The notes: generated by a model not told the origin, from the sequence alone. A stretch of DNA of 23,823 nt from an uncultured Oscillibacter sp. (GCA_951800675.1 CATOKC010000046.1:1-23823), one strand, 5' to 3'; positions 14,402-22,088 are shown, numbered from the stretch's first letter. Program-made: numbers and translations.

Positions 14402-14899
14402 TTATTTGTTCTCCAAAAGGCTTGCCAGGGCCGCCAGTCGGGGGTCCGGCTCCTTCTCGCAGGAGCAGGGGCCGAGGTTCAAATCGGCGCCGCACCGGGG
14501 GCACAATCCCTTGCAATCTTCCGAACACAGTATTTTGCTGTCCATCCCGAGGATGAAAGCCGTCCGGGCCAGCTCGCCCGCATCCACTTTCCCATCCTCC
14601 AGCAGGACGATCTCGTCGCTCTCCCCGTTCTGGAGCTCCTCTGCCAGCATGCAGCGGTAGGTGACTTCCTTGTCCAGCGGGAACTCCTTCCCGCAACGGT
14701 CGCACACCGCGGCCAGCGCGGCCTCCGCCGTCAGGTCCAGCTCCAGCAGGTCCGCCGTGTTGCGGACCCCGCCCTCTACCGTCACCGGATGGACAATGGG
14801 CTTTCGACCGTCAAATTCCAGGCCGGACAAATCCAGCTCAAACCGGAAATCCAGACGCTTGCCGGGGGTGTGGAGTATGGGTCTTACATCAATTACCAT
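14402..14899 (-). CDS. DUF177 / YceD family protein, 23S rRNA-associated
   Basis: This 165-residue DUF177 protein lies upstream of rpmF as in most bacteria. The family is linked to 23S rRNA accumulation in E. coli (YceD) and plants. Marks are the Cys pair CDRC (66-69) followed by GKEFPL, the acidic central region, and the C-terminal ILCSEDCKGLCPRCGADLN (123-141), the DUF177 signature, with further cysteines in GPCSC (143-147). The cysteine-rich end probably binds zinc. ATG 14897-14899 has GAGG about 6 bases upstream, a modest ribosome site. The strong promoter upstream suggests high expression with L32. Confidence 0.92.
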   Translation of the reverse strand: MVIDVRPILHTPGKRLDFRFELDLSGLEFDGRKPIVHPVTVEGGVRNTADLLELDLTAEAALAAVCDRCGKEFPLDKEVTYRCMLAEELQNGESDEIVLLEDGKVDAGELARTAFILGMDSKILCSEDCKGLCPRCGADLNLGPCSCEKEPDPRLAALASLLENK

Positions 14900-14926
14900 A
14901 AGCTACCTCGCAACGATACCTTACGT

Positions 14927-14955
14927 ATTATAAAGGATGGTCTCGCCAATGTCAA
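14927..14955 (-). promoter_or_regulatory. consensus sigma-A promoter for DUF177-rpmF
   Basis: On the minus strand TTGACA (14955-14950), exactly 17 bases, TATAAT (14932-14927). Both hexamers and the spacing match the consensus perfectly, as expected for a ribosomal-protein transcript. No operator-like repeat overlaps it. Confidence 0.93.
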
Positions 14956-14983
14956 ACAATTTTTTCGTTTTTTGCCCTCTTTT

Positions 14984-15445
14984 TTATTCCTCGCCGTCAT
15001 TGCCCCCAAAGGGCAGGGCAATCCCCAGGAAGGTTGGGCGGAAACCCTTGCGAATCTTTTTCAAGGAAGCGGCCTGATAGGCCTCCTTGGGCCACCGGGC
15101 AGCCCAGCCCTCCCGGAGCTTTTCCTCCAGCGGGGCGCAGACCGGGTCCTCCATCAGCATGGGGCCCAGGAAGCAGACAATCATCTGCTTGTCGTTCAGC
15201 ATGGCCAAGGAGCGGTTCCAGGGCTTCCGCCTCTTCCAGCCCTCCGCCAGGCCGTCCAGCAGAACCTCCGCCAGGGCCTTGATGCCCTCCTCTCCGTCCG
15301 CCAGCGCCGCCTCCCGGAAGAGGGCGGCGTACCGCGTCTTGTATTCCTCATAGGCCTTTTCGAATTCCTTCCCAGTAAACCGGGCCAGCCAGGGCTTTCC
15401 GTCCTGAATGGCCCCCAGCAGGGTTTCGGTCTTTCCTTCGCTCAT
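14984..15445 (-). CDS. conserved-looking hypothetical protein, 153 residues
   Basis: No family is recognised. The product is soluble and mostly helical by eye, with a charged N-terminal half (FEKAYEEYKTRYAALFREA, about 28-46), a central LAEVLLDGLAEGWKRRK stretch, and a more hydrophobic MIVCFLGPMLMEDP segment. The end is basic then acidic (LKKIRKGFRPTFLG, NDGEE). The ribosome site is excellent: GAAGGAGGAAAG a few bases before ATG 15443-15445. GC-rich codon use like its neighbours and the strong ribosome site argue that it is real. It may be co-transcribed with the 28-codon frame upstream; no terminator is seen after it. Confidence 0.75.
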   Translation of the reverse strand: MSEGKTETLLGAIQDGKPWLARFTGKEFEKAYEEYKTRYAALFREAALADGEEGIKALAEVLLDGLAEGWKRRKPWNRSLAMLNDKQMIVCFLGPMLMEDPVCAPLEEKLREGWAARWPKEAYQAASLKKIRKGFRPTFLGIALPFGGNDGEE

Positions 15446-15493
15446 GGTCTTTCCTCCTTCTTCGGCGGGGCCAGCCCCACCGCCTTACCATCT

Positions 15494-15580
15494 TTATAGA
15501 TGGATACTCCCGCGGACAATCCCCGCCAGCAGTCCCAGGGCCACCCTGGAGATGGCCGCACCGAAAAATTCCAGGACCAT
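15494..15580 (-). CDS. candidate 28-residue hydrophobic peptide
   Basis: ATG 15578-15580 is preceded by a near-perfect ribosome site AAAGGAGG (15589-15596) with 8-base spacing, and the frame closes at TAA 15494-15496. The product, MVLEFFGAAISRVALGL followed by LAGIVRGSIHL, is one amphipathic or transmembrane helix with two arginines. It is too short for family recognition. It may be a membrane peptide, a leader for the 153-residue gene 48 bases downstream, or chance. The ribosome site overlaps the -35 of the divergent rluA promoter, so its AAAGGAGG could partly be a by-product of TTTACA; the GGAGG part is not explained that way. Confidence 0.4.
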   Translation of the reverse strand: MVLEFFGAAISRVALGLLAGIVRGSIHL

Positions 15581-15593
15581 TCCGGGTTCCTCC

Positions 15594-15622
15594 TTTACAT
15601 TCTCCCGCAAAACGGGTATGAT
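15594..15622 (+). promoter_or_regulatory. promoter of the RluA-type synthase
   Basis: TTTACA (15594-15599), 17 bases, TATGAT (15617-15622); each hexamer matches 5 of 6. The start would fall near 15629, 20 bases before the ATG, with AGGAGG at 15638-15643 between them. Confidence 0.8.
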
Positions 15623-15649
15623 GGACAAAACGCTTTCAGGAGGTCCGCC

Positions 15650-16612
15650 ATGCGGGAGCTCACCATCGGAAAAAACGACGCCGGGCAGCGTTTGGACCGT
15701 TTTGTCACCAAGAATCTGCCCCTCCTCCCCCCTGCCCTGCTGCAAAAGTACATCCGCCTCAAGCGGGTGAAGGTCAACGGCAAGGGCTCCAAGAGGGACG
15801 CCCGCCTCCAGGCGGGGGATATTCTGCAATTATACATCAACGACGAGTTCTTTGACAAGCCCAAAGAGGAAAATCTCTTTCTCTCCATCTTCCAGCCCCG
15901 GCTCAGCGTCGTCTATGAGGATGAAAACCTCCTCCTGGTGGACAAGCGCCCCGGCCTGGTGGTCCACGCCGACGAGACGGAAAAGGTCAACACCCTCATT
16001 AACCACATCCAGGCGTACCTCTATCAAAAGCGGGAGTGGAGTCCCCGGGACGAACACGCCTTCGCTCCGGCCCTGTGCAACCGCATCGACCGGAACACCG
16101 GAGGCATGGTCATTGCCGCCAAAAACGCGGAAACCCTGCGGATACTCAACGAGAAAATCCGGGCCCACGAGCTGGAGAAATCCTATCTCTGCGTGACGGT
16201 GGGCCGCCCCCGTCCGGCGGAGGGGAAAATCGAGGGCTTTCTATTAAAAGATGAGGCGAAAAAGCAGGTGGCCTTCTACCGCCGCCCCGTCCCCGGGGGG
16301 AAGTCCGCCGCCACGCTGTACCGGACCCTGGAAACCAGGGGGGAGCTGTCTTTAGTGGAGTGCCGGTTATTGACGGGGCGGACCCATCAGATTCGGGTAT
16401 CCATGGCGGAGATTGGGTGCCCCCTCCTGGGGGATGGAAAATACGGCGACGGCGCCGTGAACCGAAGATACCAGGAGACCCGGCAGGCGCTGTATGCCTA
16501 TAAGCTGGGGTTTGCGTTTCCCACCGGCGCAGGGGTGCTGAACTATCTGCGGGGCAGAGAGTTTGTGGTAGAGAGTGTGCCGTTTCGGGAGAAATACTTT
16601 CCCAAGGGCTGA
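15650..16612 (+). CDS. RluA-family 23S rRNA/tRNA pseudouridine synthase with S4 domain
   Basis: The enzyme isomerises uridine to pseudouridine in RNA. The 320-residue protein has an N-terminal S4 RNA-binding domain (about 9-65: DAGQRLDRFVTKNLP, YIRLKRVKVNGKG), then the synthase core with LLLVDKRPGLVVHAD, the catalytic Asp147 in NRIDRNTGGMVIAAK, and SLVECRLLTGRTHQIRVSMAEIGCPLLGDGKYG. The active-site motif reads NRID rather than the common HRLD, but the Asp and the following Arg are kept. ATG 15650 is chosen for its AGGAGG; the longer open frame upstream lies across the promoter. Whether it is RluC-, RluD- or Rlu-other-like cannot be told by eye. Confidence 0.92.
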   Translation: MRELTIGKNDAGQRLDRFVTKNLPLLPPALLQKYIRLKRVKVNGKGSKRDARLQAGDILQLYINDEFFDKPKEENLFLSIFQPRLSVVYEDENLLLVDKRPGLVVHADETEKVNTLINHIQAYLYQKREWSPRDEHAFAPALCNRIDRNTGGMVIAAKNAETLRILNEKIRAHELEKSYLCVTVGRPRPAEGKIEGFLLKDEAKKQVAFYRRPVPGGKSAATLYRTLETRGELSLVECRLLTGRTHQIRVSMAEIGCPLLGDGKYGDGAVNRRYQETRQALYAYKLGFAFPTGAGVLNYLRGREFVVESVPFREKYFPKG

Positions 16613-16642
16613 GGAACCCCCGCCTTATGGGCGGGGGTTCCT
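16612..16642. terminator. shared hairpin terminator between convergent rluA-type and padR genes
   Basis: A perfect 13-bp stem, AGGAACCCCCGCC (16612-16624) with GGCGGGGGTTCCT (16630-16642), overlaps the last base of the synthase stop and lies 3 bases from the padR stop. The hairpin is very stable but the T-tracts are weak on both sides, so termination strength is uncertain. Confidence 0.7.
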
Positions 16643-16645
16643 CCC

Positions 16646-16948
16646 TTATTCAATTCCCAGCGCCGACAGGGCGTCCCGGGTTTCCCGCCAAGTCTCCAAC
16701 AGGGCGGCATGGCGGGCCTGGCCCGCCTCTGTCAGGCGGTAGTACTTCCTCGCCGGGCCACCGGAGGTCTCCCCCTGGTAGCGCTCCGTATACCCCTCCC
16801 GGCAGAGCTGGCGGAGGATGGCGTAGATGGCGCTCTCCTGAATATCCGGGAACACGGCGTGGAGGCGGCGGAGAAGCTCATAGCCGTACTGGTCCCCCTG
16901 GGCCATCAGGTGGAGGAGGCAGAGCTCCAGGAGGTCGCGTTTCAGCAT
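16646..16948 (-). CDS. PadR-family transcriptional regulator
   Basis: This short PadR, 100 residues, is mainly the winged helix-turn-helix: MLKRDLLELCLLHLMAQGDQ, YGYELLRRLHAVFPDIQESAIYAILRQL, then the wing GGPARKYYRLTEAG. Dimerisation would use the C-terminal helix ALLETWRETRDALSAL. PadR proteins of this size usually repress a neighbouring membrane-protein gene. It starts inside the end of the HAAS-type gene (7-base overlap), so the two form one operon from the promoter at 17802-17830. The repeats around that promoter are candidate sites for this protein. PadR is downstream of its partner here, whereas the opposite order is more usual. Confidence 0.93.
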   Translation of the reverse strand: MLKRDLLELCLLHLMAQGDQYGYELLRRLHAVFPDIQESAIYAILRQLCREGYTERYQGETSGGPARKYYRLTEAGQARHAALLETWRETRDALSALGIE

Positions 16949-17748
16949 AGGGAGACCCCCGTTCCGATGAAGCCCATAAGGATGATGAAGGCGTACCGCA
17001 TGACAAGCGGAGTCTGCCAGCCGGGACCATATTCCCAGGTCATACAGGAAAACATCTTCCACATAAACGCACACGCAGCCGCCCCCGTTAAACCCAGGAC
17101 ATACACGGCCCGCCAGCGGCGGTCCGTCAGGCGGGCCTTTATCAGGCCAGCCATCCCAATGATTCCCGCGGCAAGGGCGTCCAGGCCAAGCGGCAGGCGT
17201 ACCATCCAGGGATTGCCGAAGCACAAGAAATTCAGCACAGAGTTGAGCAAATCCCACCGCTCTGTCAAAATCATCCAGGCCAGGAAGGACATCCCGGCTA
17301 TTCCCAGCAGCAGAAGGAGCAGTAGAGGCACAATCCATTTGGACAAAACCGGCTCCTTTCTTCCATTGCGCTGAAACCAAACCAGCGCCAGCACAATCCC
17401 CAGGGGAAGCAGCGGCTCGGCATACCATGGCGGCCGCGTGATGCCGTTAAAAAACCACAACCCAAACGCTGTAAATAGAATATCATTCAGCTCGCTCAGA
17501 ACCACATCTCCCGACGGCAGGAGCAGACACACCGTCAAACCGGCAAACGCCGCCAGCCACCGGCGGTAAGCCTTCGGCTGGGCCAATTGGCGCATTGCCG
17601 CCCGGGGTGTCCCCAGGTCCCGCCGCAGCTCCTCCTCGGACCGCCCCGCCACAATTTCCCGGTAGTCCTCCAAAACCTCCGCCGCCTCCGCCGGGGGCAG
17701 ATACCACCTTGCCGCCCGGGAAAGCCTGGAGAGATAATCCCGCCGCAT
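16942..17748 (-). CDS. HAAS-type (DUF1700-like) multi-pass membrane protein
   Basis: The 268-residue protein starts with a soluble helical domain (1-60) of HAAS/DUF1700 style: LSRAARWYLPPAEAAEVLEDYREIV, then EELRRDLGTPRAAMRQL, which matches the LPxxEExEixxDYxExF ... LGxPxxxaxxl pattern. About seven hydrophobic helices follow, including WIVPLLLLLLLGIAGMSFLAW. Such proteins are regularly paired with PadR regulators in Firmicutes and may act as membrane partners in envelope-stress control; the molecular role is unproven. AAAGGAG precedes ATG 17746-17748. It is first in the operon with padR. Confidence 0.85.
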   Translation of the reverse strand: MRRDYLSRLSRAARWYLPPAEAAEVLEDYREIVAGRSEEELRRDLGTPRAAMRQLAQPKAYRRWLAAFAGLTVCLLLPSGDVVLSELNDILFTAFGLWFFNGITRPPWYAEPLLPLGIVLALVWFQRNGRKEPVLSKWIVPLLLLLLLGIAGMSFLAWMILTERWDLLNSVLNFLCFGNPWMVRLPLGLDALAAGIIGMAGLIKARLTDRRWRAVYVLGLTGAAACAFMWKMFSCMTWEYGPGWQTPLVMRYAFIILMGFIGTGVSLC

Positions 17749-17770
17749 AAAAACCGCTCCTTTCCGTCTA

Positions 17771-17802
17771 TACTGTAAAAATCACAGTAGTCACTAAAGT
17801 GA
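17771..17802. promoter_or_regulatory. operator-like inverted repeats just downstream of the HAAS-padR promoter
   Basis: TACTGT-N7-ACAGTA (17771-17789) is a perfect inverted repeat lying about 6-24 bases into the predicted transcript. Next to it TCACT-AA-AGTGA (17791-17802) covers the start site and touches the -10. Both are placed for repression. The TGT/ACA core resembles PadR-type sites in general form only; binding by this PadR is inferred. Confidence 0.65.
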
Positions 17803-17830
17803 TTATATTCCATGCCTCTCAAAATGTCAA
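17802..17830 (-). promoter_or_regulatory. consensus promoter of the HAAS-padR operon
   Basis: On the minus strand TTGACA (17830-17825), exactly 17 bases, TATAAT (17807-17802): a perfect consensus. It is flanked on both sides by operator-like repeats, which fits a strong promoter held down by a repressor. Confidence 0.93.
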
Positions 17831-17834
17831 TAGA

Positions 17835-17858
17835 ACTACTGTAAAAAAAATCAATAGT
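17835..17858. promoter_or_regulatory. second operator-like repeat between the divergent padR and pot promoters
   Basis: ACTACTG-N10-CAATAGT is an inverted repeat with one mismatch. It shares CTACTGTAAAAA...ATCA with the repeat at 17771-17789, so it looks like a second copy of the same site. It lies 4 bases upstream of the padR-side -35 and 18 bases upstream of the pot -35, where it could influence both promoters. Confidence 0.55.
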
Positions 17859-17876
17859 CTCCGTCCAACAATTCCC

Positions 17877-17905
17877 TTGACATTTCAGGTCGCTTCCGTT
17901 ATCAT
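17877..17905 (+). promoter_or_regulatory. promoter of the potAB-CD operon
   Basis: TTGACA (17877-17882, perfect), 17 bases, TATCAT (17900-17905, 5 of 6). The start would be near 17912, leaving an unusually long leader of about 168 bases before potA. The leader contains no open reading frame with a ribosome site that I could support. Confidence 0.85.
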
Positions 17906-18041
17906 GCAGGTATCGCTGAATTTCGACGGAAATTCAAATCTAAAGCGATGGAAAGAAGAGTTACAAGGAACACCGCGCTTGGTTGCCGTCGCTTCGGCTA
18001 AAATTCTCCTCCAGGCAGTCAGAGCGCGCGAAAGTTCTTTT

Positions 18042-18067
18042 GTTTCTTTTCTTTCAAGAAAAGAAAC
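18042..18067 (+). repeat. 12-bp hairpin directly upstream of the potA ribosome site
   Basis: GTTTCTTTTCTT pairs perfectly with AAGAAAAGAAAC around a 2-base gap (in practice a 4-6 base loop). The stem ends where GGGGGAGG (18068-18075) begins. No T-tract follows. It is a pyrimidine/purine palindrome unlike the surrounding sequence and may be a copied intergenic repeat or a translation-control element. The rest of the leader (17912-18041) matches no riboswitch I recognise. Confidence 0.6.
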
Positions 18068-18079
18068 GGGGGAGGATAC

Positions 18080-19246
18080 ATGTCCAAAGAGTTGATTCGC
18101 CTGCGGGACCTCTGCATGGCGTACGACGACGAGCTGGTTCTCGATCACTTAAACCTGTATATCAATGACAAGGAGTTCCTCACACTGTTAGGGCCCAGCG
18201 GGTGCGGCAAAAGCACCACGCTGCGGATTATCGGCGGCTTCACGGCACCACTGTCGGGAGACGTCCTCTTCGACGGTGTGAGGATTAACGATGTCCCGCC
18301 CTACAAGCGGCAGATCAACACGGTGTTTCAGAAGTACGCGCTTTTCCCTCATCTGAACGTCTTTGAAAACGTCGCTTTCGGCCTTCGGATGCAGCGAAGG
18401 CCGGACCCTTCGGACCCCAAGCGGAAGACGAAGCTCCCGGAGGAGGAAATCCGGCAGCGCGTCCTGGAGATGCTGGAGGCCGTGAGTTTGAAGGGCTTTG
18501 AAAACCGGCGGACGGACGCCCTTTCCGGCGGCCAGCAGCAGCGGGTGGCCATCGCCCGGGCGCTGGTAAACCGGCCCAAGGTGCTGCTTCTGGACGAACC
18601 CCTTGGGGCCCTCGATCTCAAGCTCCGCAAGGACATGCAGATCGAGCTCAAACGCATCCAGCAGCAGGTGGGCATCACCTTTATATATGTCACCCACGAT
18701 CAGGAGGAGGCCCTGACCATGTCCGACACCATCGTGGTCATGGACAAGGGCACCATCCAGCAGATCGGCACCCCCGAGGATATTTACAACGAGCCGAAAA
18801 ACGCCTTCGTGGCGGACTTCATCGGGGAATCCAACATCATCGACGGCGTCATGGTCCAAGACAAGCTGGTCCAGATGTACGGCCGCCAGTTCCCCTGCCT
18901 GGACGGGGGCTTTTCCGAAAACGAGCCGGTGGACGTGGTCATCCGGCCCGAGGACATCGACATCGTCCCCGTGGAGCAGGGGCAATTGACGGGCACCGTC
19001 ACCAACGTCACCTTTAAGGGGATGCAGTATGACATCATTGTGGACTTCCGGGGCTTCAAGTGGCTGATTCAGACCACGGACCACTCCCCCGTGGGGGCCC
19101 GCATCGGCATCAAAATCGATCCCGACGGCATCCACGTCATGAAAAAAAGCCGGTACTCCGGCCTGTACGGCGACTACTCCTCCTTCTCCGACGAGTACGA
19201 CGAGCTGGACACGGTGGAACCGGAGGAGGGCGGAGATGAAGCCTAA
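18080..19246 (+). CDS. potA: spermidine/putrescine ABC transporter ATP-binding protein PotA
   Basis: PotA powers polyamine uptake. The 388-residue protein has Walker [10 protein letters not shown] (38-46), Q-loop [10 protein letters not shown], signature [15 protein letters not shown] (about 148-162), Walker [13 protein letters not shown] (about 168-179) and switch [12 protein letters not shown]. The C-terminal part from about 240 is the TOBE/OB-fold regulatory domain ([24 protein letters not shown]) with an acidic tail. An insertion [18 protein letters not shown] (about 112-129) sits in the helical domain. A strong GGGGGAGG lies 5 bases before the ATG. The potB start lies inside its last codons, showing coupled translation. 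Confidence 0.95.
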   Translation: MSKELIRLRDLCMAYDDELVLDHLNLYINDKEFLTLLGPSGCGKSTTLRIIGGFTAPLSGDVLFDGVRINDVPPYKRQINTVFQKYALFPHLNVFENVAFGLRMQRRPDPSDPKRKTKLPEEEIRQRVLEMLEAVSLKGFENRRTDALSGGQQQRVAIARALVNRPKVLLLDEPLGALDLKLRKDMQIELKRIQQQVGITFIYVTHDQEEALTMSDTIVVMDKGTIQQIGTPEDIYNEPKNAFVADFIGESNIIDGVMVQDKLVQMYGRQFPCLDGGFSENEPVDVVIRPEDIDIVPVEQGQLTGTVTNVTFKGMQYDIIVDFRGFKWLIQTTDHSPVGARIGIKIDPDGIHVMKKSRYSGLYGDYSSFSDEYDELDTVEPEEGGDEA

Positions 19247-20090
19247 GCTCTCCCGGTTCGCCATCCCCTATGTCATCTGGATGGCCCTCTTTGTGGTGGC
19301 CCCCATCGTGCTGGTGGTGGTCTACGCCTTTTCCAACGACCTGGGCGGCTTCACCCTGGAGAACTTCTCCAAGATGGGCACCTACGCCGTGGTCTTCGGC
19401 CGGTCCTTCAAGCTGGCCCTCATCGCCACGCTGATCTGCCTGGTTATCGGCTACCCGGTGAGCTATATGATGAGCCGGGAGGGCGAGCGCTTCCAGCGGG
19501 CGGCCATGGTGCTTATCATGCTGCCCATGTGGATCAACTTCCTGCTTCGAACCTACTCCTGGATGTCTATTCTGGAGAACAACGGGCTTTTGAACCAGGT
19601 CTTTCAAAAGACCGGCCTCCTCAGCCTGTACAACAGTCTCTTCGGCACCAGCCTGGAGTACTTCCCCATGATGAACACCCAGGGGGCGGTGGTGCTGGGC
19701 ATGGTATACAACTACCTGCCCTTCATGATTCTGCCCATCTACTCCGTTATCGTCAAGCTGGACGGCTCCCTGGTGGAGGCCGCCCGGGACCTGGGGGCGG
19801 ACGGCGTGAACGTGTTCCGCCGGGTCATTCTGCCCCTTTCCCTGCCGGGGGTCCTCTCCGGCATCACCATGGTCTTCGTCCCCTCCGTCTCCACCTTCGC
19901 CATCAGCAAGATGCTGGGCGGCGGGACGGAGCTTCTGCTGGGGGACCTGATCGAGCAGCAGTTCCTGGGCGGGGCCTACAATCCCCAGCTGGGGGCCGCC
20001 ATCTCCCTGGTGATGATGGTCATCGTCGTCGTCTGCATGGTGGTCATGAACCGCTTCGGCGAGGGCGAGGAACAGGCGGTGATCCTATGA
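19236..20090 (+). CDS. potB: spermidine/putrescine ABC transporter permease PotB
   Basis: This 284-residue inner-membrane permease has six predicted helices. The first is [25 protein letters not shown], and the conserved cytoplasmic EAA loop [26 protein letters not shown] (about 183-208) contacts Pot[16 protein letters not shown] precedes the last helix, a PotB-typical stretch. It overlaps potA by 11 bases (GGCGGAG before ATG) and shares ATGA with the potC-potD fusion. It forms the membrane channel as a heterodimer with the PotC half of the next product. Confidence 0.95.
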   Translation: MKPKLSRFAIPYVIWMALFVVAPIVLVVVYAFSNDLGGFTLENFSKMGTYAVVFGRSFKLALIATLICLVIGYPVSYMMSREGERFQRAAMVLIMLPMWINFLLRTYSWMSILENNGLLNQVFQKTGLLSLYNSLFGTSLEYFPMMNTQGAVVLGMVYNYLPFMILPIYSVIVKLDGSLVEAARDLGADGVNVFRRVILPLSLPGVLSGITMVFVPSVSTFAISKMLGGGTELLLGDLIEQQFLGGAYNPQLGAAISLVMMVIVVVCMVVMNRFGEGEEQAVIL

Positions 20091-22075
20091 AAAGACGAAA
20101 CCGCCTGGGCAGCCGGGCCCTGATGGCCCTGGTCTTCCTGTTCCTCTACGCGCCCATTTTTCTGCTGATTGTCTTTTCCTTTAATAAGGGCAACAGCAAC
20201 ATCGTCTGGACCGGCTTTTCCCTGGACTGGTACAAATCCCTGTTCCAGAACCGGCTCATTATGCGCAGCGTGTACACCACGCTTCTGGTCTCCCTGCTGG
20301 CAACCGCCATCGCCACCGTGGCGGGGACCTTCGCCGCCATCGGATTTTACAGCCTCCGGCGGCGGACCCGGACGGCGCTGAACACGGTCAACAGCATCCC
20401 CATGATGAACGCCGACATTGTGACGGGCGTGGCCATGTGCCTGTTTTTCGTGGCCTTTTTCACCTTCTGGGGCGACTTCTCCGTTTGGTTCAACGGCGTC
20501 CAGCGCGTGGTGGTCCTGCCGGAGCGGCTGACCCTGGGCTTCGGCACATTGCTCATTGCCCACGTCACCTTCAACATCCCCTATGTGATCCTCTCCGTGG
20601 GCCCCAAGCTCCGTCAGATGGACAAGAACCTGGTGGACGCCGCCCAGGACCTGGGCTGCACCTGGATGCAGGCGTTCTGGAAGGTGATCCTGCCGGAGAT
20701 CAAGCCCGGCATCGCCTCCGGGGCCCTGACGGCCTTCACCATGAGCGTGGACGACTTCATCATCAGCTATTTCACCGCCGGGTCCTCCAGCTCCACCCTG
20801 GCCATGACCATCTACGGCATGACGAAAAAGCGGGTAACGCCGGAGATCAACGCCGTGTCCACCCTGCTCTTTGTGACGGTGCTGGCCCTGCTGGTGATTG
20901 TAAACCTCCGGGAGGCCCGGGCGGAACGCGGCGGCGAGGAGCGCCGCCCCGTCTCCCGGAAGCTGACCCAAATGCTGGACACTCCCAAGGGGCGGGTCTT
21001 CCGCCGGGGGGCGGCGGTGGTTCTGACCGCCTCCTTCCTCATCGCGGTGGTCCTCCTCACCGGAGCCACCAACGCCCAGCCGGTGGTGAACGTGTGCAGC
21101 TGGGGCGAGTATATTGACGAGGACCTCATCACCCAGTTTGAAGAGGAAACCGGCATCGCCGTCAACTACCAGACCGCCGAAAGCAACGAGGCCCTATACT
21201 CCCTTCTGAAAAGCGGAGCGGGGGACTATGACGTCATCGTCCCCTCCGACTACATGATCTCCCAGCTCATTGAGGAGGACATGCTGGCGGAGCTGGACTA
21301 TAGCCGGATTCCCAACTACGGCCTGATTTCAGACCGCTTCAAGGGCCTGACCTATGACCCCCAGGAGCGCTACACCGTCCCCTACGCCTGGGGCACCGTG
21401 GGCATCATCTACAACACTTCCATGGTGGAGGAGCCCATTACCAGCTGGTCCGCCTTGTTTGACGATCAATACGCCGGAAACGTGCTGATGTTCCGCAACT
21501 CCCGGGACGCCATGGCCACGGCGCTGAGCTACCTGGGCTATTCCCTGAACACCACCGATGAGTCGGAGCTCCGGGAGGCGTTCCAGCTCCTCAAGGACGC
21601 CAAGAACCGGGGGGTATACCAGTCCTTCGTCATGGACGAGATCTTCCAAAAGCTGGAGGGCGGCAACGCCGCCATCGGCGTGTACTACGCCGGGGACTAC
21701 CTCACCATGCTGGAAAACAACGAGGATCTGGCCTTCGTGGTTCCCGAGGAGGGCTCCAACTGGTTCATGGACGCCATGTGCGTGCTGAAAAACGCCCCCA
21801 ACTACGAGGAGGCCATGGCGTGGATCAACTTCATCGCCTCCACCGAGGCGAACCTCGCCAACATGGACTACCTCTGGTACGCCTCTCCCAACCAGGAGGC
21901 GCTGGAGCAGTATCCCGCCTACTACGAGGAGCTCTACGAGGAGGAGCTGGGCCAGGAGGCCTATGACATCGTCGCCGCGCCGCAGGAAGTGCTGGACCGC
22001 TGCGAGGCCTATCTGGTCCTGCCCCTGGAAACCCGGAAGCTCTACAACGACCTTTGGACGGAATTGGGTATTTAA
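20087..22075 (+). CDS. potCD: fused polyamine permease PotC and binding protein PotD
   Basis: One uninterrupted frame of 662 residues joins two proteins normally separate. Residues 1 to about 285 are PotC: six helices starting ALMALVFLFLYAPIFLLIVFSF, EAA loop VDAAQDLGCTWMQAFWKVILPEIKPG, and FTMSVDDFIISYFTAG. A basic cytoplasmic linker follows, ending in KGRVFRRG. A seventh helix (about 305-325, AAVVLTASFLIAVVLLTG) would take the chain outward. Residues about 330-662 are PotD. They keep polyamine-site residues: W and E/Y in SWGEYID, ESNEALY, VVPSDYMI, and the W-x2-D of NWFMDAM. A tethered receptor thus replaces a free lipoprotein PotD; no lipobox is seen. ATG 20087 shares ATGA with potB. Confidence 0.95.
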   Translation: MKRRNRLGSRALMALVFLFLYAPIFLLIVFSFNKGNSNIVWTGFSLDWYKSLFQNRLIMRSVYTTLLVSLLATAIATVAGTFAAIGFYSLRRRTRTALNTVNSIPMMNADIVTGVAMCLFFVAFFTFWGDFSVWFNGVQRVVVLPERLTLGFGTLLIAHVTFNIPYVILSVGPKLRQMDKNLVDAAQDLGCTWMQAFWKVILPEIKPGIASGALTAFTMSVDDFIISYFTAGSSSSTLAMTIYGMTKKRVTPEINAVSTLLFVTVLALLVIVNLREARAERGGEERRPVSRKLTQMLDTPKGRVFRRGAAVVLTASFLIAVVLLTGATNAQPVVNVCSWGEYIDEDLITQFEEETGIAVNYQTAESNEALYSLLKSGAGDYDVIVPSDYMISQLIEEDMLAELDYSRIPNYGLISDRFKGLTYDPQERYTVPYAWGTVGIIYNTSMVEEPITSWSALFDDQYAGNVLMFRNSRDAMATALSYLGYSLNTTDESELREAFQLLKDAKNRGVYQSFVMDEIFQKLEGGNAAIGVYYAGDYLTMLENNEDLAFVVPEEGSNWFMDAMCVLKNAPNYEEAMAWINFIASTEANLANMDYLWYASPNQEALEQYPAYYEELYEEELGQEAYDIVAAPQEVLDRCEAYLVLPLETRKLYNDLWTELGI

Positions 22076-22088
22076 GGAGGACCTCTTT

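Noticed and set aside
18042..18067. Hairpin read as a terminator before potA
   Set aside because: No T-tract follows on the plus strand and a strong ribosome site begins right after it; there is also no gene upstream on that strand to terminate.
18188..19264. 358-codon minus-strand open frame opposite potA
   Set aside because: Antisense shadow of an ABC ATPase with all motifs; no ribosome site.
19529..20086. N-terminal extension of the potCD frame inside potB
   Set aside because: Out-of-frame reading of potB; the true start is the ATG at 20087 sharing ATGA with the potB stop and matching PotC N-termini.
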